64,000 nucleotides of DNA from Climacium dendroides (lineage: Eukaryota > Streptophyta > Bryopsida > Hypnales > Climaciaceae): positions 17,918,001 to 17,982,000 of the forward strand of contig OX467082.1 of the NCBI GenBank assembly GCA_950106755.1, in the 5' to 3' direction. A program made the position numbers and the translations under genes. The notes beneath the pieces are model-generated. The model was not told where the DNA came from. It saw only the letters and a program-made list of their open reading frames with translations, and did not search any database. Positions 48,317 to 59,064 of this stretch are shown in pieces (position 1 is the first letter of the stretch; each line of letters begins with the position of its first letter).

Positions 48317-49146
48317 TTAAAAAAAAATCCTTGCAAGCCATACAAAACTAGTTCAAGAACTTTGATTCATTCAATGCTTAACTCACTATTGTCTCATTTA
48401 TTAAAAATGTCCTTTTAAGCCCTACAAATCTAAGGTAGAAGCATGTAAATGTGACACTTATTCAAGATTGTAGATCTTGAGGGTAGGGATAGAATAAAAT
48501 GATGTACATTAAATAATTAGGAAATGATTTAGGAAACTAACAAAATTGGATTCATATTTTTCCGGGCTTGTATAAATATAATACGAATTTGTGAAAACAA
48601 GTGCATAGATGGACAATAGACTACCACTAAAGTGGACACGGAAACATCCAAAAGTGACAGACCCTAAGCTTGTACCATTGTCTTTTTATTGGCTAATGGA
48701 AACCCCAACCCCATCACTATGACAAATTTATGGAAACTCACTTATCAACATTGGGTCCTTTTGTACTTTAGTTTAGGGCTTATTCTAGATTTCTATACAA
48801 CTCTTGTTACATTTTGGTGCACATACCTTAGGTTAATAGAGTTTGAGAACTTTGATTCAATTTGATGCTTGACCCTCATACAATGTTGCGGCCATTTCTC
48901 AACTGATGAATGACAAAGAATCTTCATTCATAGGATAGAAGTGCAATTGTTCATCATTGGAATTTTATGGAAAAAAGGGAGATCATACATAGTAGCTTGA
49001 CTTCCAATGAACACTTTTGGTTTTATAAAGTAGATGATGTCATACGGTGGCAAAAAGATGATTTCCATGGTCACTAGTCAGATGTTAATTAACTTACTAC
49101 TTGTCTTTTTTTTTAAAAAAAGTCCGTCCAAGACCTACAAATCTAA

Positions 49147-49868
49147 GAGCATTGCCACCGTGGGCCGGCCAAATGCCCAAGGTAGGCTTCCTTTGGCGTG
49201 CCTGGTCAATGCTCTGGGGACAAGGACTCCTAGGTAGTCCACTGTGGCCCGGTCTGGAGGGGACTGGGAGCCCGGCACTTCTGGTCAGAGGGAACAATTG
49301 ATGCAATCGAGTTTAATTAGCCCTGCAAGCTCATTAACTCAGTCATTAAGTTTAATTAGATTTTTTTTGCCATGGTGAATGACTAAGCTGATATTTTGCT
49401 GCTGGGTAACTGAGCAGTGTTTTGACTGTGGCTTGAATGCAAAATGCTCACCTCTTTGTCAACTCTTGGCTCTATAAAAACAAGCCTTGCTCACTAGCAC
49501 TTAACGTACCCCGAAGGTATTTGAGCAAGCCCGGTGCTTTTAAAAAAAGGGCCAGTGCCACAGTGGAGCAGTCCCGGGCTCCCGGCCCCACCCAAACCTC
49601 CCCTAGCCAAGTTGGGCGAGTGCATAACACTATTAACCTTCCCTGGGGGGACCCTTTTGCTCCCCCAAAATCAGGAGCCCTCAACAGTAGCCTTGCCAAT
49701 GACATACCGAGCTCTGACAACTTGGTGCTACATCACCTTTGCCCAGCCAATGACTTGTGCAGCATTATAACTAAACTCTCCCCCCAGGTATATAGGAGGG
49801 AATTATACCTCCACTTGGGGGGACGAAACCAAGCTGGTTAGCAATGTTATGTGGGGGTGGGGATGCTC
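49147..49868. mobile_element. Harbinger-like MITE (722 bp, GC-rich core)
   Basis: The left end GAGCATTGCCACCGTGGG is mirrored by the right end GGGGGTGGGGATGCTC. TAA lies on both sides (49144-49146 and 49869-49871), the 3-bp duplication used by PIF/Harbinger elements. The interior contains inverted GC-rich segments around 49235-49275 and 49545-49595 (GGGAGCCCGG / CCGGGCTCCCGG). It carries no transposase, and the frames in it are artefacts of the symmetric sequence. Confidence 0.8.
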
Positions 49869-49970
49869 TAAGTTACTGTAACAGAGTTCGAGAACTTCGA
49901 TTCAATCCATGCTTCCAAACTTACTGTGTCGCTTTTAAAAAGAAGTCCTTCCAGGACCTACAAATGTAGC

Positions 49971-50766
49971 TAGCTAGTTCCCCTTTTCACCACTTGTGCG
50001 CTGCCAGTATGATAGTGTCAGCACTAACTTCGGGCAGTTCAGGTTTCGGTACAAGATTCCCTTCGAAGTTTGAACTTGGAAACATGCAATGCATTGATTT
50101 TCATAAATGTCATAACATAGGATCAAGTGGGCAGGCTGAGCACTGATGGCGTGCTTTGATAGCGGCATTGATGGTTATCGGCTTCCAGGAGTTCCACACT
50201 TCTAGTCAGCCAGTCAGCCAATTTCAGTTTGTTTGATTTTCTTTTGTTTTTAGAATAGAGAGACTTGCACCCTGGAATGGATGCAACCGAAGTAAGGAAA
50301 TAAAATGGATAAGGAAATACAGCAATGGATAAGGAATTATAGAGTTATCCGTATATGTTTGTTCATTCACAAAATTATCTACAATAAGTAGCTTTCATTT
50401 AAGGGTTTGGCAATTCCATCCACTTTAGTTTCAAACATTTTTATTAGTGTTCAAGGAGTCAATGCCAAAGTCAAGTAAAATTCTGGTGAAAATTTGCTAA
50501 GAAAAATTGGGCTACTTTCAACACAATGTGTGATTCTTGATAGGGATATTTATACTACAATTGTGACCAAGTGTTGTAACCACAATCATTGATGGAATGT
50601 GATTGGAGGAGAAGAGGGGGACGGGCAAAGTTTACTTTATATTACACCTCATAAATGAAGGGTGGCCAAGGCTCAAGTTGGATGTGAAAATGACATGGAA
50701 TTCTACGAGATCTAAAATGGATGTGGTTTCATAATTATCAATATTTGTTTGTGTGAAAGTCTAATT
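49971..50766. other. Spacer, no gene recognised
   Basis: Unique-looking sequence between the tandem array and the next TTAA/CCC terminus, without a domain-bearing frame. Confidence 0.4.
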
Positions 50767-50770
50767 TTAA

Positions 50771-51303
50771 CCCCTAAAGCTTTTTGCAAACCAAAATGGG
50801 TTTTGAGAAATTTGGCTATTTAAAATGAGATATCAGATTTGTTTAGTTTTTTTATATATAGAAAGAGACTTCTTAGGAATCTAATTTTTTTTATGAAGAT
50901 CCAACAATTGAAAAAAAATTGTGCATTTTGGGGGGCAGACTCCAACTTGGGTAGGTGAAGCACAACATCATTTTGCTTTAAAAATTTAAATACTTCTACT
51001 TGACATGAGACTCTGTTGAAATATGAAGTCCCTAAAATCCTCCATGCAAACAAAACCATATTGTCTGAGTAGTCTTGAAAAAAAAACATTTTGCTTCATT
51101 TTGAAGGTTTTATTTCACATATACATTTTTTTCAAACCCCAAGATTTTAAATGTGTCTTATATTAGTCAAGAATAAGACCCTACTCCTACAAATTCTAGA
51201 AAATGAATAAAATTTGATTATGGTTACAATCCTTTTTAAGAGAGCGTACATCTTTGGTATTTTTTTGAACATTTGTCAATTTATAGTCCATAGATCTTAG
51301 GTG
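50771..51303. mobile_element. Possible further TTAA/CCC element (right end tentative)
   Basis: TTAA (50767-50770) followed by CCCCTAAAGC is a clear left terminus of the family. The proposed right end, ATCTTAGGTG before TTAA (51304-51307), is a weak match. If correct the element is about 533 bp, shorter than A-C. The left end alone is well supported. Confidence 0.5.
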
Positions 51304-51307
51304 TTAA

Positions 51308-52608
51308 CTCCTAATTAAAAGATTTATTAAATCTAAAATGGTTTTGGTGTGTTTGGGGCATGCAAAATCAAGTATCAAAATTTGTTTTCTTTCATTTTTT
51401 CTCAAGATCGGAAAATAAAACAAGCTTAATTAGGGAATCTAATTTTTACAAAGATTCAAATGTTAGATTAAAAAATTTGCTTTGTTTTAACCTCCAATTT
51501 GGGTAGGTGGGGCAAAAATTATTTTGCTTTGAAATTGCATACTTCTTCCTAAATTAAGGCTCTACTCAAATATGAGGTCTTTAAATCATTAGATGGGATT
51601 TGAGGCTTGTAGAGGGACATTTTAGACCTATTCCATCGTTGTTCCCCCCGCGGCGAGGGAACGGCCAGTTGATAGAATTTTTTTTTAAAAGTTCTTAGAA
51701 TGCAAAAAAAAAGTTGAAAAAAAACTTAATTAATTTTTTCAAAAATGACGTGGCCAAGTCTCGGCCACGTCAGCCTGCTGCAGTGTGTTCCCAGCCATGA
51801 TAACTCACGGCCTTCTAAAGGCCTCAAATTCCATCTAATGTTTTCTGCTCAATACAATTTGATTTATAGGGCTTGAAAGCTTGACAAAGTCATACTGTCA
51901 AAATCTAAGCCAACCATGAAAAAAACATTGTATTGTTTTTTGCTTAGACATATATCACATATATATTGCTTTTTCACCCTAGTTATTTTAGGCAAACTCC
52001 TTGCACTATTATACATCGTGGTTGGATTCATTAGGTCCTATACAAAATCATTTGTTTTTCAGTTGATTTTTCTTTGAGTAACTCAATTTAGGAGTTCATT
52101 TTACAAGGTTTGAAATATTTTGTGACCTTTAGCACTATTGAGAATAATTAGTGACCTTTAACAATGTTTACAATTTTATCATTGGTAAAGGATTTACCAA
52201 TACTTGCAACTTTATTGGTACTTACAACTTCAGCTTTGTGTTTTTTTCCTAAGATTAAGATTAGTTTCATTGATATTTTTTAACACTGTTCAATTATGCC
52301 ACTTTGTTATTTTAAAGAAATTCATTGGATGCCATATGAATTATTTTTTGAATTATTTTTTTAACAAATTTATTATCCCTAGCATAGGATAGTCAATAGT
52401 AAAATTTTGTAATTATAAATTCTAAAAAGTAGATAAATATTAATTTACACCATTATTTTTAGAAGGGATTATTTTTGGACAATTTCATGAGTATTTTCTA
52501 ATTTTTGATCCAAATTTTAGTGTATATGATTGCCTCACCAAATTTTTTAGGGTAACTACATGTTTTCCCAAGCCACTTGGTATTTTGTTCTCATTCTCTA
52601 TTATTATT
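51308..52608. other. AT-rich spacer, no gene recognised
   Basis: No gene was seen. At 51635-51790 there is a GC-richer patch including GACGTGGCCAAGTCTCGGCCACGTC, a 25-base imperfect palindrome centred near 51757. Confidence 0.4.
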
Positions 52609-52610
52609 TA

Positions 52611-53088
52611 TTCCCTTTGTCCCAAAACGATCTCTCTATTGTACTTTGTGACATTGAAAATTGGTCAAACTTGACTTTTGATTGTTAACTAGGACCAACA
52701 AAACAACTCCAAGCAATAGTACCCCTTCCATCTATAAAATCATCAATCAAAAGACAAATGCAATGATTGAAGGGGTCAATCAACATTTTTTTTATTTTTT
52801 ATTTTTTTGCATCTTTTTGAATGTTGCCCAATTAGAGGAGATGAGGCTTTGAGAGGCAGAATAGTCAACAATCAAGTGCCCATTGGTGCTCCTTGAAAAT
52901 GCCCCCAAAATTCCACTTTTCAATACTCCCCAAGTGCACTTTGAAAAGGATTCCAAATCTCAAAGTTTTGAGGATGCAAGGAGTGTACCAAACTCTATTT
53001 ACAAGACGAAAAGGATTTTTAAATGTCATTTTTAGCCTTAATCCATAACATTTTGTCCAATAAGAAGATCATTTTCAGACAGAGGGAG
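52611..53088. mobile_element. Stowaway-like element 1 (478 bp)
   Basis: The left end TTCCCTTTGTCCCAAAACGATC and the right end GATCATTTTCAGACAGAGGGAG are inverted. TA dinucleotides lie just outside (52609-52610 and 53089-53090). The CTCCCTCTGTCCC-type terminus plus TA duplication is typical of Stowaway MITEs of the Tc1/mariner group. It is longer than usual for Stowaway, so it may contain further inserts. Confidence 0.75.
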
Positions 53089-53147
53089 TATTGTTGGGCA
53101 ATCACTGCTGGTTTCAAAATCTACATATTTTTTCTTTACTCCATGTA

Positions 53148-53386
53148 TCACTCTTTCTGTCCCAAAATGGTTGTTCACAATTTTGGTGATATTTTTTGAG
53201 CCAATGTCATTGACCAATTTGTGAAAAACATAGTTAAGAAAGTTTCCAAATTTTACATCACTAGAATCAATGAAGAACATTGCATGTGTTCACTGCCACA
53301 AGGAAACATATTTTTGACCTACTCAAAAAAAAACCCTTAAAAAAACATGACATTGAAAGTGGACAATCGTTTGGGGACAGAGGGGG
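53148..53386. mobile_element. Stowaway-like element 2 (239 bp)
   Basis: Left end CTCTTTCTGTCCCAAAATGG and right end CGTTTGGGGACAGAGGGGG are inverted, with TA at 53146-53147 and 53387-53388. It lies about 60 bases from element 1. An internal part matches 19975-20125, so the family has several copies. Confidence 0.8.
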
Positions 53387-53541
53387 TATTGTCATGAGCT
53401 TCTGGTGCTTAATCCTTTTCTAGTTCAATGTCAATGACGAGTTCTATTGTTGTTTGAACCGGTTTCCCATTTGCATTGAAGATGCCTTGGCTTCATGCAT
53501 GTGCCTGAGCACCGCAACCAAGGCTTGAAGTACGCACGACA

Positions 53542-53606
53542 AAAGTTACCACCCGGCCAATCCAAAGTTACCACCCGGCCAATCCAAAGTTACCACCCGG
53601 CCCATG
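53542..53606 (+). repeat. 22-bp tandem repeat, three copies
   Basis: AAAGTTACCACCCGGCCAATCC occurs at 53542, 53564 and, nearly complete, 53586. The first two copies are identical, suggesting a recent duplication. Confidence 0.95.
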
Positions 53607-55189
53607 CTGCGATGGTATTCGACACACAACAGTATCAAAATATAATGCTATTGGCATGTTGTCACAGACAAACCGTCGGCCGGTCTCAGAACATGATCAC
53701 CCTGTATCATATCTTTTTTGTAAAGCAGCCGGCTTTTCGTGTCAATCCAGGAATTAAAAAACACTGAAGGGTCGAGTTTCAGGAACAGTGGGGGCACTGA
53801 AGGCAGTGGTTTCCCACGGACGGCGTCAGTGCACTCCTCTCGAGATTCACTCAGGCACACCACACTTATGACTTAGATCCAATTAATTCTTCCATGCAGC
53901 AGCTTTCCCAGTGACAGAGCGGCTGCTGGAGTGCTGTCTGCTTGGGAATGACAACAAAATTACAAAACTACTTTGGAATGAAAACAAAACCAGGTGGGGG
54001 ATGCTCTGAAGTTCACTCAGTTGCAAGCACACGGCAGTGCAGTGCAGGGGCGGAGAGATTTGTCCACCATCGATAGAGTGGTGTTAGCGTATGAAGCTAC
54101 CATGAGTGGAGGATAAGCCTAAGTTAGGACGCTAGACCTAGACTGCACGCAGTTGCTCAGTTCTACAGTTTTGTCGGCATGCCACCCTTGCTCAAGCCAA
54201 CGCCTGAGTGCCTGACAGCCAGCGAAGTTCGTACTGGAGTGCCAGGACTGACTTTGGAATAGTCAGCTCATTGCTGGAGGTAAAAAATTACAACCTTCCA
54301 AAGTTTCCCATGTTGGTCTTTAGAACGGATATTGCTATTCGCTTCGGATTGCCAGCCCCGCCGGCAGTCCCGCACCGTCAGTCTCGTAGGGTGTAGGTAT
54401 GTGTGTGGAAAGGCGTATTTATGGCAACCTGCTTTAGCTGGTAACCCGGGGGAGGCCAGAATAAGTAGGCCGAAACTTACGGTTGGGGCCCTCCCGAGCT
54501 CGGGTGAAAATTGTGGACAGGAGAGATCAGCCAAACAGGTTGCAAGAACGGGGGAATTGCCGTGGCCCCGGCGTCGCTGCACGACTCCCTACACATGCAA
54601 GATAGCACTCGACATCTGTAGCGCTCGTAGATACGCTAATACTGATGCACTGCCTTACTAGCTAGCCAGGTTCATCGAAAGCGGGCAAGGAATTGAGAAT
54701 GTTTGTGTGGAGACGAATCCCAATTGGGGGATTCTTGCAAGGACTCCCGAATGTAACGTCAGTTTAGACGGTCTTGTGGGCTGGAAGCGGCGCCACTGTA
54801 GATATTCCATACTTGTACTATATGGCGGCAATCATTTGAAATGGGGCCCGGAATTCCAAGTATTCGTATTCACGACCGGGGGTGCAAGAGGAGGTAGCCA
54901 ATTGGTTGTTGTCCTGTGCCCTTGTTCTGACAGAATGGGTTGATTCGGGAGGCAGTTTGGAAGTCATTTTCTGCGAGCATGTGAGGTGTCGTGAAGATAA
55001 TCTCTCTCTCGAGATGATTCAATGCAGATGATCCAGCTGGTCCCCGTTTGCAGGTTTGGTCGGGACCCCAAATTTGAAATGGGCTGGTCGTCCAGGTGCG
55101 TTTGAGAATCCATGTACCGAAGTAAGTAAGCCAGTGTTGCCTTGAAATCTATCTTGGTTGCATTTCGGATTGTTCTTTACGCGGGGGTT
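53607..55189. other. Upstream region of EFFECTOR OF TRANSCRIPTION, no gene recognised
   Basis: About 1.6 kb of GC-balanced sequence with many overlapping frames on both strands, none with a domain. GGGGGATGCTCT at about 53997 resembles the right end of the Harbinger-like element, but I found no left partner. Confidence 0.4.
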
Positions 55190-55209
55190 TCGTCGTCGTC
55201 GTCGTCGTC
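55190..55209. repeat. (CGT)n microsatellite in the presumed 5' UTR
   Basis: About six CGT units, 46 bases upstream of the proposed ATG at 55256. A repeat of this kind in a leader may vary in length between individuals. Confidence 0.9.
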
Positions 55210-55255
55210 AAGGTGAAGGATCACGGAGTCGTTTCGAGAGAGGATAAGCAATAAT

Positions 55256-58200
55256 ATGTCGCTAGCCGGGGGTGGCAGCGGCAGCGGCCGGGGCGTGGGC
55301 GTGGTGTCCGACAAGGCGCAGTCTGTGCCGCTGTCGTTTCCAGTGACTGCCACCGGAGATGCCGCGGCTGGGCGAGTGAAGAAACCACTGCGCTTGAAGC
55401 GTGAGGATCATGCTCATGTGAAGCACGACGACTGCTTCTCAGAATGGAAGGTACGAATCTTCTGGGTTTCCCGTGGTGTTAGCTTCTTCCAAGCTCATCT
55501 TCACACTTTCTCAGTGTGGTCTGGCAATGGTGATGGCAAGGGTTGCTTGGCTGGTTCTGCCTTGGGTAATGATTTACGTGCTGCTTGAAAACCTTTCTCC
55601 AGGTTGAATTCTGCAATCGATTCCCCAATCTTTGAAAACCCGAATTGAAAATCCAAATTTTCGGTTGCAATCTCGTCGCGTTAGTGTCGTAGCTAGTGCC
55701 ACAATGCCCGGTTTTGAGAAGAGTATGCTAGTGTTAATTTCACCTGAATGAAGTCGTCTTGTAGATCTGGTAATCTAGTGTTGTATCAATCCGCGGATTC
55801 AGCTCTTTTGTAATATGCTGGGACTTTAGGGTTACTCCTGGAAACAGGTATAAGTATATGGGTAACAAAGAAAACTTTGGTTCCGAGACTAGGAATTCGA
55901 ACCATTCTACTAATTTCTCTGTCCACTGAGGTGATGGCTAGAACGTAACTATGCTTCTCTAATCATGCAAGGTAGGACACTCTATAACTGCCCCTTTAAG
56001 GACTGCAGCCTGATATTATGTTGAGTGATTTTTTGTGGAAACACTAGATATGGCAGAGGACAACGCACTTTGAATCAAAATAAGGATGGGGCAAGTGCTG
56101 CGTAAGGACAACCACGTCTTGAAATGTACACTTCTGATACATGGTCTCCATAAAATATACATTGAGCCTCTCTTAAGCACATCACTCATTTCAAAATAGT
56201 TGAATGCTTGTACAATTCGTTATGAAGTAAAATCAGAGTTGAAATTCATAAGCGCCTCAACCTAGATTGTGCAATCAATGTACACTGAGAAATATAACAG
56301 TAATATCAATCCTTGTGTTTGATTACACTAGCTTGGGACAAATTTAGACGAAGGTTGTGTTTCCTCATTGGAAGGGTGAGTTTGTGGTCTATGAACCGGT
56401 TTTTACAAGTAAAATTTCTGCGGGGATTGCTTAACGTGTTCTCCATTGACAGGAATGTGCGACTGAGTCGTGATTTCATTGTATGTTGTTTGCGTTTAGG
56501 TTCTTGTTGGTCCCTCAGACTGGAAAGAGCACGCCGCCGGCAAGATTCCAGACCGCTTCCGGATCAGCAACCTGCCCAGCAACTACGTGGGCTCCGGGCT
56601 GTACGAGCTGGGCGTGACACCCCCGGTGTGGCTTCCACCGCAACGCGGCCACGATGTCCTCAAACCGCAAGACGTCGTGGTCGTCTACCTCGGCTGCTCC
56701 GATAACGTGCACCAACGTTTGCTGCGCTATGGTCAGACCGGCGCTCATCTGGAAGGCGTCAGGTACTTCAGGTTTCCTCGATCCTTCCGAGTATTCATTT
56801 TTTTCAGGTTCAGATTAGCTTCGCATCAAATCATATGCAAGGTCGTGTGCTTCCAATGTTGGAATGAGAGGACCTTGAAGAGGAGCAAAAGTTCTGGGTG
56901 CTCTGAAATATCATTTTCCCTCAATTTCTAATTAAAAAAGAATTTCCACGAACTTAAACAGGAGGATGAAACTCATGGAGATGAGTTGAAAACTGTACTC
57001 CACTTCGTTGATGAATGTGGGTTAGGCACATGGCAAGTGGTTTCCCACCATGAGAACCTCCAACGATGGAAGTGGCTACTCTGAAACCCACTATGGACGT
57101 GATTTTTTCCTCTCACGAAGAAAGAATTTGCACTGGTCGGCATTGATAGATTGATGGATTGAGTGATTGAGTGATTGAGAGACCGATTTTAGGTCTGTTA
57201 ATTGGATGGACCTCGTGCAGGTCGACAAGATTGTTTGCTGTGAAAAACGACAGAGTCGACGGATGGAAGGCAGATTTGCACAGCGGAGAACGGTCGACGA
57301 GCTTGACGAGGGATCATGAGAGGACCTTGAGCATTGAGAGGGTTCCGAGCACTGCGGGCAGCAGACCCACGAGCAATGCAAGCATGGACGCGAACGACGA
57401 GGCCGTTGCACCTTCAACTTCCAATCAGACGAAAACCAGCTCTTCTTTCGATCAAGTGGGAAGCCTTTCACCGCGAGGTCCTCGTCTCTTCTCCGAGGTT
57501 TTCGCCCTTGGGTGCTCCATCGCGTTTCGGTGGGCTGTGGTAAGCCATGATTTCGGTTGGGGTTTAGTTTTGGGTCTGTGATGTGTGGAAAATTCAATTT
57601 CATCGAAAGTGTATATTAACCCTTGAAGGACACACAGGCCCTCATGGCGCTCCATTTCAGTGTAATTGCGAGTCTGTGTCCTTTTAAAGTATAAGGGTTG
57701 AAATGCACTAGGTACGTCAAATCTATAGCCTGGTTGTGGAAAGTAGTAAGAGTTCCACATTCGTTCTCTAGCTTTCAGTTACCTATCGTGGTGTGTACCA
57801 AATGGAGACGATGATCTGATGTTGGAGTTTGAAAACCGAAGAAACTAATGTTGGAATTGAAATCGCATAGAGGAAAGTGGTTATGGAGTCCTAATAACGC
57901 AGCCCTTGTTATGGAATGCTTGGCTGACAACTGTGGATTAGAAGTCCTCGATATGGGCTTGAAAGTTTTCGGTAAGATTTGTCGAGGCATTTTGTTCATG
58001 TATACTTGGATGAAGTGCAGACGGATAGTAAGGCTGAAGCGGAGCGCTCGGAGGCTGGTCTAATAGAGATTTTCGACTACGCATGGAAACGAGGTGGGAA
58101 TTTCCGTCAACGATCCCCGGATGTTCTCGCCAAGATCGTCATGGGGGGTGCTTTGGGTTCCAACAACTCCAGTTACGGTTGCTTCGGGGTCAGCTCGATG

Positions 58201-59064
58201 CGGACGTGGTTCTTCCATCCCGCCCGTGTGGGCGCCCCCATCTCGGCTCGCAAACCGGGAGCAAAAGAAGGCAACCACCACTCCGGCAATAGCCGGACCG
58301 ACCGCAGCCGCGTCGGCGACTTCTTCACCCTTTTCCGCACGAGTCCGCAGTGTAAGACCTCCAAGAGCAGCGAGTTCACCAAGCTCGACATCCCCCTCGA
58401 CCGTTGCAGCGCGCTTCTCGACAACGGGTTCCCTTGCAACGCGCTCCCCGTGAAAGGCGGCAAACGATGCCATCTCCACAGAGATCAACGAAAACAATCT
58501 CAAGGCAAGTCAGGTCGCGTCGCGCATACCAACCAACTCAGCCCCGCCCACGACAGAAGCCAACTCCCCGACGGCGCGGAGTCGCCCATTTTGCCCGGCC
58601 CTGAGCCGCGGCCGTCAAGCTCATGCTTCCCGTACCTGCTTTCGCCCAATCGAGCCTCACCCGAGCCAAAGCGCCACAGCAACTTGTCCTTCACCTCGTG
58701 GTTACGCACTTCCGAGATTCGCATGGCGAGGAGCCGAGAATGGGACACGCCCACCGCGGCGGTGATGAGCGGGAGCCCGGAAGGAGCGACGGCCAAGCGC
58801 AGCAGCGCCCGTTACAGCAGCATTCTGGCCACGACGCTGGAGGAGGCGCAGCTCGAGTCGCCGTTTGGGACGCCGCCCATGTCGCCGTCGCGACGACAGA
58901 TCTGCGGGTTGCGCCTCGACGACGGGACTGTGTGTCCTGACCCGCCGCGACCGGAGCGCAAGCGTTGTGAGGCGCACAAGGGTCGGCGCAACCAGTCGCC
59001 GCGAGCGTTGTCGACGGCAATCAACACCAACTCCACCAGCGGCATGCCCGGCGGGTTTTTCTAG
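55256..59064 (+). CDS. ET: EFFECTOR OF TRANSCRIPTION (ET) family protein
   Basis: Exons 55256-55450, 56500-56762, 57221-57539 and 58021-59064 join in phase (0, 2, 0) with GT...AG borders to give 606 residues. Residues 45-65 (LKREDHAHVKHDDCFSEWK) and 66-76 (VLVGPSDWKEH) match the conserved ET N-terminus. The GIY-YIG-like nuclease fold follows with GLYEL (98-102), VVVVYLG (about 124-130) and RLLRYG. LFSEVFALGCSIAFRW lies near 243-258 and FDYAWKRGG near 277-285. Two ET zinc-binding repeats have identical spacing: C388-x9-C398-x10-C409-x2-H412 and C554-x9-C564-x10-C575-x2-H578. ET proteins are plant nuclear regulators of gibberellin-related and cell-differentiation genes; a DNA-nicking activity has been described for an Arabidopsis member. 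The linker between the repeats is long and Ser/Pro-rich. The last exon is GC-rich, unlike the AT-rich introns. Two possible small mobile elements lie in introns. Confidence 0.93.
55840..55945 (-). mobile_element. Possible SINE in ET intron 1
   Basis: On the minus strand, CACCTCAGTGGACAG (A-box-like) is followed about 20 bases later by GGTTCGAATTCC (B-box-like, one base longer than consensus). No A-rich tail or target duplication was found, so this is weak. Confidence 0.35.
57620..57697. mobile_element. Possible 78-bp TTAA/CCC micro-element in ET intron 3
   Basis: TTAA (57616-57619) precedes CCCTTGAAGGACACA. The right side reads TGTGTCCTTTTAAAGTATAAGGG followed by TTGA (57698-57701). GGACACA / TGTGTCC are inverted. 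The ends resemble the larger piggyBac-like family (CCC start, AAGGAC), but one flank is not TTAA. Confidence 0.4.

Larger units (their letters stand above)
47243..49970 (+). repeat. Tandem array of about 110-bp units, interrupted by nested elements
   Basis: The unit has the order CTAAGTTA.., CAGAGTTCGAGAACTTCGATTCA, a GATGCTTCC...CTACTGTCTCA stretch, TTAAAAA, then GTCCTTCCAAGCCCTACAAAT. Copies start near 47243, 47331, 48346, 48828 and 49141. Copy 2 is split by piggyBac-like element C. Copy 3 is followed by about 400 bases of foreign sequence (48432-48828). Copy 4 is split by about 220 bases (48886-49105). Copy 5 is split by the 49147-49868 element. Removing the inserts restores roughly five contiguous units. 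Confidence 0.8.

Noticed and set aside
53990..54010. GGGGGATGCTCT as a second Harbinger-like element
   Set aside because: No inverted left end or TAA duplication could be found upstream.
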